Assembly: GCA_023410875.1 (NCBI GenBank)
Contig: JAEYPH010000033.1
Location: 1-17,346, forward strand
DNA: 17,346 nt
Source: Bacillota bacterium
Lineage (GTDB): Bacteria; Bacillota; Clostridia; Christensenellales; UMGS416
Direction of reading: 5' to 3'
Shown here: piece after piece, positions 1-6,364 of the stretch
Numbering within the stretch: position 1 is the stretch's first letter
Layout of the letters: every line of letters starts with the position of its first letter
Notes under the pieces: generated by a model
What the model was told of the DNA's origin: nothing
What the model saw: only the letters and a program-made list of their open reading frames with translations
The model's database searches: none
Program-made: the position numbers and the translations under genes

Positions 1-64
1 TCCGCTGTCTTTTCCCTTATGATTCCCCTGTAGTTCTTGTGTTCTCACAAACCTAGATTACTAC

Positions 65-103
65 AAAAAACGAGCCTTGGCTTCTGCCTTGGCTCGCTTT
101 TTT
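65..103. terminator. bidirectional intrinsic terminator
   Basis: A stem of cgagcc (71-76) with ggctcg (91-96), plus an inner gg/cc pairing, is flanked by six A on the left (65-70) and six T on the right (98-103). It can therefore end transcription from either side. On the minus strand it lies about 180 nt beyond the stop of the GH20 hexosaminidase gene and is the most likely end of that transcript. On the plus strand it would serve a gene lying before the window. Confidence 0.75.
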
Positions 104-115
104 ACTCTTCTTTCT

Positions 116-126
116 GAGACAGCCCC
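116..126. repeat. solo end of a structured repeat element
   Basis: The 11-mer gagacagcccc is identical to the right terminus of the element between ppx and ppk (6321-6331). No matching left terminus (ggggctgtc) is seen in the preceding 115 bases. This is therefore a remnant, a copy with its other end missing, or chance. Short match, so low confidence. Confidence 0.3.
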
Positions 127-143
127 ATATTTTTGTAAATAGT

Positions 144-164
144 CCCTCCCCCTTTGGGGGAGGG
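144..164. repeat. C/G-rich perfect hairpin, probable dispersed repeat
   Basis: A perfect 9-bp stem, ccctccccc (144-152) with gggggaggg (156-164), closes a 3-nt ttt loop and is followed by a G-rich tail, tgcgggagaggg. It has no U-tract, so it is not a normal terminator. Its form suggests a dispersed intergenic repeat. The rest of 165-275 holds no gene that I can support; cccct/agggg arms around 228-261 could form a weak second hairpin. Confidence 0.45.
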
Positions 165-275
165 TGCGGGAGAGGGTTTATAGGAGCGGCGGGCTGTACT
201 CAACGGGAAGCTAAATAGAAGCTGTTTGTCCCCTATACTCTGCGGGCCTAACTGCCAGGGGTCTGGAGAGAGGGT

Positions 276-1871
276 TCACTTCCTCACCGTCAACGCCTGC
301 TTAATCCGCCCCATATGCAGCAAATCGCCAGGCCGGAAGAACTCCCGCACGAATTTGAACATCGCCCGCGGGTTGGTCATCTCGCTGAGCGCCTCCTCGT
401 CGTCCATCGTGGAAGTCGAGAACATCAGGCTCAGATAGTCCACAACCTGATCGCGCCTTTGCTTGCCCTTTGGGTTCCACAGGGAGGGGTCGGTGCAGGC
501 CACGCCGTCGCGCTGCAGCCGGGGCAGGTGGGCGCGCAGGCGGCGCTCAAAATCTTTGTAATCCCGAGAGCGGCTCCAGGCGGCCTCCGCCGTGGCCAAG
601 ACCCGCGGGAACACGGCCCGTTCCAGCTGCTCCGCAGTCTCGATGCGCTCGGTCCACACGCAGGCTTCCAAGCCCAGCGCGCCGGGCAGGCGGGAGGAAT
701 CCAGGCCGTCCACACCGGGCAGATAGGCATATGCCTTTTTGAGCGGCGTGGCGCCGTGAGGATAGTCGTAGTAACAATGGAACATGTCGGAGAATACGGC
801 GCGCCCGTCGCCTTTGAGATACGGGATCATCGGGCGGTTCTTGGTCATCTCCACCCAGTATTGTATCGTAACGTCGGCATCCACGGCGCCAGCGCGCAGG
901 GTATCGTTCCAGCACACCGGCTGCTTGCCCAGATGGCGCAGGTGCTGCTGCACGCGGCCCATGAAATACCGCTGCAGTTGCGCCGGCTCGCTTATCCCCA
1001 GCTCGCCCATGCGCCGGCGGCAGTCTTCGCACGCCCGCCATTCCTTGGGCGGCACCTCGTCGCCGCCGATGTGGAACCGGGGCGAATCAAAAAGCGGGGC
1101 GACCTCGTCCAGCAGCGCAAAGACGAAGTTGAAAACTTCCTCCTTGCCGGGGCACAGCACCACGGGGAAGATGCCGCCGGCACGGCCCAGCGCCACCGGC
1201 GTCTGACGGCAGTTGAGCGCGGGGTATGCCGCCAGCATGGCCGTGGTGTGGCCGGGCATGTCGATCTCCGGCACGACCTCCACGCCGCGGTCCGCTGCGA
1301 AACGCACCACGTCGCGAATCTGCTGTTGGGAATAATAGGGTTGATTTTCCGTCTGATGCAGCAGGGGGAACACCCGGCTTTCGATGCGCCAGCCCTGGTC
1401 GTCGCTCAGGTGCCAGTGCAAAACGTTCATCTTCGCCAGGGAAATGTGTTCTACGATAAGCCGCACCTCTTCCACCGGGAAGAAATGCCTCGCGCAGTCC
1501 AGCATCAAGCCCCGGTGGGCGTAGCGAGGGCCGTCGCCCTCTATGGCGCAGCACGGTGCGATGCCGTCCCGCATCAGCAGATACAGGCTGGTAAGCGCCC
1601 AGATGACGCCGCGCTCGTCGCCGGCGGCAATCTCCACTCCCTGTCCGGTCACGCGCAGCGAATACTGCTCCGGCGCGAATGCGGCATCCCGGCGCAGGCG
1701 CAGCAAAGGCTGCCTGCCCACCGGCAGCATGTGCAGGCCGGTTCGTTCCCGAAAGGCGTTCAGGCAGCGCTCATGAAAGCCGCCCAGGTCCACGGCGAAT
1801 TCGCCGGGCAGCGTCAGAGTGTCGTCGCTTGTGGATATGGTTCCGTTGGGTCGCGGTATAATGGGAAGCAT
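276..1871 (-). CDS. GH20 beta-N-acetylhexosaminidase
   Basis: Glycoside hydrolase family 20 enzyme of 531 aa that removes terminal beta-linked GlcNAc or GalNAc by substrate-assisted catalysis. Residues 1 to about 115 form the GH20b-type alpha/beta domain. The TIM barrel begins at HRGLMLDCARHFFP (119-132) and continues through LHWHLSDDQGW (151-161). The catalytic pair is D271-E272 in HIGGDE (267-272), where Asp positions the substrate acetamido group and Glu is the acid/base. No signal peptide or membrane segment is present, so it probably acts in the cytoplasm on imported chito-oligosaccharides or cell-wall fragments. GGAGG lies 6 nt before the ATG and decides the start. It follows the PBP gene in the same orientation after a 265-nt gap holding a palindromic repeat; I found no convincing promoter of its own. 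The physiological substrate is not deducible from sequence alone. Confidence 0.93.
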   Translation of the reverse strand: MLPIIPRPNGTISTSDDTLTLPGEFAVDLGGFHERCLNAFRERTGLHMLPVGRQPLLRLRRDAAFAPEQYSLRVTGQGVEIAAGDERGVIWALTSLYLLMRDGIAPCCAIEGDGPRYAHRGLMLDCARHFFPVEEVRLIVEHISLAKMNVLHWHLSDDQGWRIESRVFPLLHQTENQPYYSQQQIRDVVRFAADRGVEVVPEIDMPGHTTAMLAAYPALNCRQTPVALGRAGGIFPVVLCPGKEEVFNFVFALLDEVAPLFDSPRFHIGGDEVPPKEWRACEDCRRRMGELGISEPAQLQRYFMGRVQQHLRHLGKQPVCWNDTLRAGAVDADVTIQYWVEMTKNRPMIPYLKGDGRAVFSDMFHCYYDYPHGATPLKKAYAYLPGVDGLDSSRLPGALGLEACVWTERIETAEQLERAVFPRVLATAEAAWSRSRDYKDFERRLRAHLPRLQRDGVACTDPSLWNPKGKQRRDQVVDYLSLMFSTSTMDDEEALSEMTNPRAMFKFVREFFRPGDLLHMGRIKQALTVRK

Positions 1872-1916
1872 GGGGCGCCTCCATTCTCAAATGACTTGTC
1901 TGATCAAGCGCTAAAA

Positions 1917-2036
1917 CTGTCATTCCGAGTCCTTCGGCTTCGCTCAGGATAAACTCCGCGAGGAATCTCCCAATTGGAACGTTGGCGTTGCTTAACAAGG
2001 AGATTCTTCGGCCGCCATGCGGCCTCTGAATGACAG
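1917..2036. repeat. palindromic intergenic repeat (REP/MITE-like)
   Basis: The outer arms ctgtcattc (1917-1925) and gaatgacag (2028-2036) are perfect inverted repeats. An inner pair, gaggaatctcc (1960-1970) and ggagattctt (1999-2008), extends the fold imperfectly. The roughly 120-nt unit codes for nothing on either strand that I can support. It sits between PBP and the hexosaminidase, both read from the minus strand, so its transcript could fold into a long hairpin. It carries no transposase and I see no clear target duplication. Confidence 0.65.
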
Positions 2037-2069
2037 CGAGGGATGCCGTCGTAAAATACGGTGCTGTAA

Positions 2070-2111
2070 ATGGGCGAGGCTGGCTGCACCTTTTGGGCGC
2101 TGCTCGCCCAT
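2070..2111. repeat. inverted repeat, atgggcgag/ctcgcccat
   Basis: Nine-base perfect arms (2070-2078 and 2103-2111) enclose a 24-nt loop just downstream of the PBP stop codon (minus strand). There is no U-run, so I do not call it an intrinsic terminator. The right side contains tgctcgcccatgc (2101-2113), which recurs exactly at 9576-9588 inside the RsmC-like gene, suggesting a common repeat family. Confidence 0.45.
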
Positions 2112-2136
2112 GCAAGCCTGGGAGCCGTGGAGTGGC

Positions 2137-4398
2137 TCAGTTGCCGTTCTCTTTTTCCTTTTCATCCCAAGCCGCCTGTTCCGCCACCGTGGGCTGGAAC
2201 ATGGCCTTGGCGATCTTGGTGCGCACGCTGCCCTCGTCGGCCGGCACCTCCAGCGTCACGCACACCAGACGGTCGTCACCTTGGCGGCCCTCGGTCGTAA
2301 AGCCGATGATCCATGCGATTTCCCTGGTCTTGTCTGTGCCGATCTGGGCGGTGCCGGTCTTGGCGCAGATGCCGAATTTGCGCAGCTCGGCGGTGTCGAG
2401 ATCCTTGGCCGTGCCAACCTTGGCCACGTTCTTCAGATATGGAATCAGCGTGTCCAGCGTGGTCTTCTGTATGACGTCGGGCTTCCACACTTCTTTTGGA
2501 TTGGTCACATCGGCCACATAACGGGTGCCCTCGGTGTGGCACACGCTTTGCACCAACCGTGGCTGCATGATGTCGCCGCTGTTGGCCAGTGAGCCAAAGA
2601 GCGTGGCCATCTGCAGAGGCGTCACCAGCAGTTCCCCCTGGCCGTAGCCCGAGTCCGCCAGCGTCTTCATGGAGTTGATGGCGCCTTCGTTGCTGATCTT
2701 GCTGCGCATCACCGGCAGGTCAAATTTCATCGCCTCGTTCAGGCCGAAGTCCTTGCAGTGCCGCACGAAGGATTCATTGCCCACCTGCATTGCCACATAG
2801 GCGAAGTAGATGTTGTCTGAATAGGTGATGGCGCTGCCCAAGTTCAGCACGCCGGGCGTCTTCTCCGCGCGCTTGATGGGCGGATAGACCCAGCCGTTCA
2901 CATCCGGCGTCCAGTAATTGTTCTCGATGGGCTGGTTGAACACGAAGTTTTTTGTAATTTTCTCGTCCTGCAGGCCCATGGTCGCCGTGAAGGGTTTGAA
3001 CGTGGAACCCGGCGGGTACAGGCCCATGGTTGCGCGGTTGTATACGGGCGTCTTGACCGGGTCGGCCAAGTATTTTGCCAGATCGGAATCCGCAGGAATC
3101 GGGAAGGAATACGCGTTGGGGTCGTAGGACGGATAGCTGGCCATGACCTGTACATATCCGGTCTTGGGGTCCGTCACGACGACGGAGCCGGCCATGTCCT
3201 CTTTCAGATACTGCCTCAACAGTAGCTCCGCGCGCTGCTGCAGCTCCAGGTCGATGGTCAGGCGCAGGTCCTGGCCATCCACATTGTCCTTGCGGGCCAG
3301 CACCGCGCCTTTGGCGCCGTTGGCCTTCACGATGGCCAGCTCATAACCGGGCAGCGCCCGCATGCTGGATTCATAGGCCTTTTCCAGACCCTGCTGCCCG
3401 ATACGCGCGTCCTTGGGCAGCGCCGCGTTGGCTGGGTCGGCCAGTTGCGTGTCGCTCATCGAACTGGTGTAGCCCAGCGTCTGAGCGAGCAGGTCGTAGT
3501 AGGGGTATTCCCGCAGCTGGGTCATGAAGCTGTCGTCCACGAGTACGCCGGGTATCTTCTGCAGGTCCTCGCGCTGGGCCTGGGTCAGCCCGTCGCGGGG
3601 GAAGGTCTTGATGATGATGGAGCGATCCGTAGGCGGCAGCACTTCTTCGCCGGCCTCGCCGCTGGGCGCAGGGGAAGGGATGGCCGTGGGCGTGGCCGTG
3701 CCGTCCGGGGCCGCGCCGGTGTCGGCCAGCCACTGGTTGTATTTCTGCTGCTGTTCGATGGCCTTGTTCAGCTTGTTGCGCACAGCGCTCTCGGTCATGC
3801 TCAGTTTCGGGGCCAGCGAGCGGATCAGCATCTCATAATCCTGCACTTGGCCGGTCTGCACATACACGCTCAGCGCGAAGGTGTTGCGGGCCAGCAGATT
3901 GCCGCTGCGGTCGAAGATCTCGCCGCGGCGGGCAGGGATGATGTTGAGCGCCGCCTTGTCGCCTTCCTCCATGCCGGGCAGCACGCAGGCGGGCGTCCAT
4001 TCCACCTTCCAAACGCCGTTCTGCAGCGCCAGCGGCACCTCCAGTGTCAGCTCAAACTGCCCCAGCTTGTCGGAGGTCATGGCCAACTGCAACACGGCCA
4101 GCTTGCTGGTGGCGGTCTGGTCGCGCAGCTCGCCCACGGTACACTTGAGTTCGGTAAGCCCAAAGGAGCCGTAGATCGACTCATAACGGTCATTGAAATC
4201 GGCCAGTGTGATGCGGCCCTTGGCGCGGTCGGTCAGCAACTGATACAGCCGCGGGTATTCCCGAGAGCTTAGGCCTTCGGCCATGCGGCTGGCCACGGCG
4301 GCGGCGTCCGGCGCGCGGCAGGCGGCCAACGCCGGCCCCAGCAGAGCCAGCAGCAGCAATGCGGATAAAAAACGGGCGATTCTGTGTTTGTTCGGCAT
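2137..4398 (-). CDS. lipid-anchored class B penicillin-binding protein, MecA/PbpC type
   Basis: Peptidoglycan DD-transpeptidase of 753 aa that crosslinks stem peptides outside the membrane. The N-terminus has a short basic region, a hydrophobic stretch and a lipobox L24-A-A-C27, so it is anchored by lipid rather than a transmembrane helix, as known for Bacillus subtilis PbpC. Residues about 33-140 resemble the NTF2-like MecA_N domain and end in VLPGM. RGEIFDR (158-164) opens the PBP dimerisation domain, which carries a Pro/Thr/Ala-rich insert at about 228-257. The transpeptidase domain holds all three active-site motifs: S465-T-F-K468 (nucleophile Ser465), S527-D-N529 and K680-T-G682. The motifs are intact, so it should be active. 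MecA-like architecture alone does not demonstrate beta-lactam resistance. No ribosome binding site precedes the ATG, and an extended -10 lies only 6 nt upstream. Divergent from the ppx-like gene. Confidence 0.93.
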   Translation of the reverse strand: MPNKHRIARFLSALLLLALLGPALAACRAPDAAAVASRMAEGLSSREYPRLYQLLTDRAKGRITLADFNDRYESIYGSFGLTELKCTVGELRDQTATSKLAVLQLAMTSDKLGQFELTLEVPLALQNGVWKVEWTPACVLPGMEEGDKAALNIIPARRGEIFDRSGNLLARNTFALSVYVQTGQVQDYEMLIRSLAPKLSMTESAVRNKLNKAIEQQQKYNQWLADTGAAPDGTATPTAIPSPAPSGEAGEEVLPPTDRSIIIKTFPRDGLTQAQREDLQKIPGVLVDDSFMTQLREYPYYDLLAQTLGYTSSMSDTQLADPANAALPKDARIGQQGLEKAYESSMRALPGYELAIVKANGAKGAVLARKDNVDGQDLRLTIDLELQQRAELLLRQYLKEDMAGSVVVTDPKTGYVQVMASYPSYDPNAYSFPIPADSDLAKYLADPVKTPVYNRATMGLYPPGSTFKPFTATMGLQDEKITKNFVFNQPIENNYWTPDVNGWVYPPIKRAEKTPGVLNLGSAITYSDNIYFAYVAMQVGNESFVRHCKDFGLNEAMKFDLPVMRSKISNEGAINSMKTLADSGYGQGELLVTPLQMATLFGSLANSGDIMQPRLVQSVCHTEGTRYVADVTNPKEVWKPDVIQKTTLDTLIPYLKNVAKVGTAKDLDTAELRKFGICAKTGTAQIGTDKTREIAWIIGFTTEGRQGDDRLVCVTLEVPADEGSVRTKIAKAMFQPTVAEQAAWDEKEKENGN

Positions 4399-4404
4399 GG
4401 CCGC

Positions 4405-4413
4405 ATTATACCA
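4405..4413 (-). promoter_or_regulatory. extended -10 promoter of the PBP gene, leaderless configuration
   Basis: Read on the minus strand, TGG precedes a perfect TATAAT (4410 to 4405), a canonical extended -10. I see no good -35. The last base of the -10 is only 6 nt from the start codon at 4398, so transcription would begin at or next to the A of ATG. No Shine-Dalgarno sequence exists in the gap, and no in-frame downstream start would keep the signal peptide. Confidence 0.6.
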
Positions 4414-4513
4414 TATCCGCGTATGGATGGATCGGAATGGAAAGTTTTTTACAGGTTATTGTTAAATCTTGCGGCCATGACGGCGTTTTTGGCTGGGCGG
4501 CTGTTTTCTGTTG

Positions 4514-4519
4514 TATAAT
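4514..4519 (+). promoter_or_regulatory. putative -10 of the ppx-ppk unit
   Basis: A perfect TATAAT lies 37 nt before the ATG of the ppx-like gene. The best -35 candidate, ttggct at 4489-4494, is poorly spaced (19 nt). Immediately downstream are arms aaggaa (4520-4525) and ttcctt (4537-4542), a possible operator overlapping the transcription start; no regulator can be named. Confidence 0.4.
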
Positions 4520-4556
4520 AAGGAAACGATAAAACGTTCCTTTTGAGGGTGATCAC

Positions 4557-6101
4557 ATGGCAAAAGGCGCCGCGGCGGTCATAGACATCGGTTCTTCGCT
4601 GCTGACCTGCGACATCGCGCAGGCCGGCCGCGAGGGGCTTTCGGAGTTGGACTATCTGGAGTTCCCGATCAATCTGGGCTATGAGTCCTTCACCCATGGC
4701 CGGGTCAGCTTTCAAACGCTGGAGGAGATCGCCCGGGTGCTGGACGGCTTCATCGCCTCCGCCCGCCAATATGGCGTGGAGGACGACGCCCTCGCCGTGA
4801 CAGCCACCACGGCTCTGCGGGAGGCGTCCAACGCCGCTTACATCCTGGACCAGATTCGCATCAAGTCCGGCTCGGTGGTGCAGGTGCTGGAGGATGGCCA
4901 GGAGATGGCGCTGATCTTCAAAGAGGTCATGCGCCGCATGGACGCCACCGGGGAAGACCTGCTCAAGCCTTTCATGATGGCTTACATCGGCACAGGGTCT
5001 GTGGGCATCGCCGCCGTGCGCGACGGCGCAGTGGTGTTTGCCCGCAACGTGCGCGTGGGGTCGCTCAAGCTCTCGCAGATGCTGGGCGAGTCCGGCGATC
5101 GCACGCCGCGGTTCTATCACATTCTGGAAGAATACCTAAGCGCGCTGACCAGCGTGTTGCGAGACCAGATGCAGGCCTTCCGGCCAGGGCGCTTTGTCGT
5201 GTGCGGAAAAGAGATCGAGCTCATCGCCCAGCTGACCCACACCGAAGAGGTCGGCGGCATGCTGACCATCGATCGCCGGGGCTTGAGCGCCCTGTACGAT
5301 GAGATCAAGACGTTGACGCCGGCCCAGGCGGCGGCGCGCTTCGGGCTGCGGGCGGAGCAGGGCGAGGTGTTGCTGCCTTCGCTGGCCATCTATATGACGC
5401 TGGCCGACTTCACCCAGAGCGACAAGGTGCTCTCCCCCAGCGTGGCCATGGGCGATTGGCTGCTCTATGAGCGGTTGTTCCCCAAGGAAGCCAAGGAGTG
5501 GCAGCGCCGCTTTGAGGAGGGGATCGCCGCCTCGGCCTGGGAGCTGCTGCGCCATTATCGCGGCGACGCACGCCATGCCGCAGCTGTGGAGACCTTGAGC
5601 CTGCAGATCTTCGACAGCCTGCGCAAGGTGCACGGCTTTTCCCGGCGCGAGCGCCGGCTGCTGCAGGCGGCGGCCATTCTGCACGACATCGGCAAGTTCG
5701 TCAACAGCAAATACCACGACCTGTATTCCTGCCATCTGCTCATGGACAGCAACCTGATCGATCTGACGCGCTCGGAAACCGTGCTGGTGGCCAACATTGC
5801 CCGCTACCACAGCGGCGACGTGCCCAGCGCCGCCCACGCCGAGTGGGCAGCGCTCACGGTGCAGGAGCGCTTGACGGCCAGCAAGCTGGCGGCCATCCTG
5901 CGCATCGCCGACGCGCTGGACCGCAGCCATATGCAGAAGTTCGCCGACATAGAGATGAAACTGCAGGGAAGCGATCTCATTATCACCGGCCGCAGCGACC
6001 GCGACACCGTGCTGGAGGAGTGGACCTTCGCCTATAAGAGCGAGTTCTTCACCGAAGTGTTCGGCCTGCGCTGCCTGCTTCATAAAAAGGGGAGAGAATA
6101 A
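4557..6101 (+). CDS. Ppx/GppA-family protein with C-terminal HD domain
   Basis: A 514-aa member of the exopolyphosphatase/guanosine pentaphosphatase family, which releases phosphate from polyphosphate or pppGpp. The ASKHA fold begins at VIDIGSS (8-14). The expected catalytic glutamate is probably E116 in the segment VLEDGQEMALI. The C-terminal HD domain has LHDIGK with H376-D377 and a later IARYHSG motif, as in full-length four-domain Ppx proteins. The second phosphate-binding motif, normally DIGGGS(T/F)E, reads YIGTGSVG here (143-150), missing the Asp and Glu, and the first motif lacks the usual Asn of DIGSNS. Activity may therefore be altered or lost. GAGGGTGAT lies just before the ATG, a strong ribosome binding site. 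It is followed by ppk in the same direction, supporting a polyphosphate role, with a structured element starting 2 nt after its stop. Confidence 0.85.
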   Translation: MAKGAAAVIDIGSSLLTCDIAQAGREGLSELDYLEFPINLGYESFTHGRVSFQTLEEIARVLDGFIASARQYGVEDDALAVTATTALREASNAAYILDQIRIKSGSVVQVLEDGQEMALIFKEVMRRMDATGEDLLKPFMMAYIGTGSVGIAAVRDGAVVFARNVRVGSLKLSQMLGESGDRTPRFYHILEEYLSALTSVLRDQMQAFRPGRFVVCGKEIELIAQLTHTEEVGGMLTIDRRGLSALYDEIKTLTPAQAAARFGLRAEQGEVLLPSLAIYMTLADFTQSDKVLSPSVAMGDWLLYERLFPKEAKEWQRRFEEGIAASAWELLRHYRGDARHAAAVETLSLQIFDSLRKVHGFSRRERRLLQAAAILHDIGKFVNSKYHDLYSCHLLMDSNLIDLTRSETVLVANIARYHSGDVPSAAHAEWAALTVQERLTASKLAAILRIADALDRSHMQKFADIEMKLQGSDLIITGRSDRDTVLEEWTFAYKSEFFTEVFGLRCLLHKKGRE

Positions 6102-6102
6102 G

Positions 6103-6331
6103 GGGGCTGTCGCGTTAGTCGCATAATATCTTAATTATTCAACAGATGGGTGCCGAAGGTTTCCAAAGGGCGATCGGAAAGCCCTTTGGTCGCGCCACAG
6201 GCGCTGCCCCGGCTTGCGACAACGTCGGCTTTAGCCGATGTGACAGCAACCCGATAGTTGCGCAAGGCGCAACGTAGGGCGCGAAATCCCTCCTCTCTGT
6301 ATGAAATATATACTTTATGCGAGACAGCCCC
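6103..6331. repeat. structured element with terminal inverted repeats (MITE/REP-like)
   Basis: The left end ggggctgtc (6103-6111) plus tcgcataa (6119-6126) is inverted at the right end as ttatgcga (6315-6322) plus gacagcccc (6323-6331); the left copy has 7 extra nt. Inside are three perfect hairpins: ccaaagggc/gccctttgg (6163-6171, 6181-6189), tcggct/agccga (6225-6230, 6233-6238) and gttgcgc/gcgcaac (6257-6263, 6267-6273). No ORF is supportable and no target duplication is visible. It begins one base after the ppx stop codon and ends 33 nt before the chosen ppk start. A TATACT at 6309-6314 could act as a -10, but without a good -35. Confidence 0.7.
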
Positions 6332-6364
6332 TTTGCCGATAGCCGGGAAAGGAACGAACAAAAA

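Noticed and set aside
315..1952. A 545-codon plus-strand ORF opposite the hexosaminidase
   Set aside because: Composition is rich in His, Gln, Arg and Ala with no recognisable motif, and the minus strand has full GH20 catalytic motifs with a good ribosome binding site.
144..2036. CRISPR array formed by the short palindromes
   Set aside because: The repeats differ from each other, are not regularly spaced and there are no spacers or cas genes.
3445..4272. A 275-codon plus-strand ORF opposite the PBP
   Set aside because: Antisense shadow within an intact, motif-complete penicillin-binding protein.
2137..4398. Calling the PBP a mecA resistance gene
   Set aside because: The MecA-like N-domain is common in intrinsic class B PBPs of Firmicutes; no resistance cassette or regulator (mecR/blaI type) is adjacent.
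6317..6364. ATG 6317 as the ppk start
   Set aside because: It lies inside the terminal inverted repeat of the element, has no ribosome binding site and adds residues not seen at Ppk N-termini; GTG 6365 gives a length matching E. coli Ppk.
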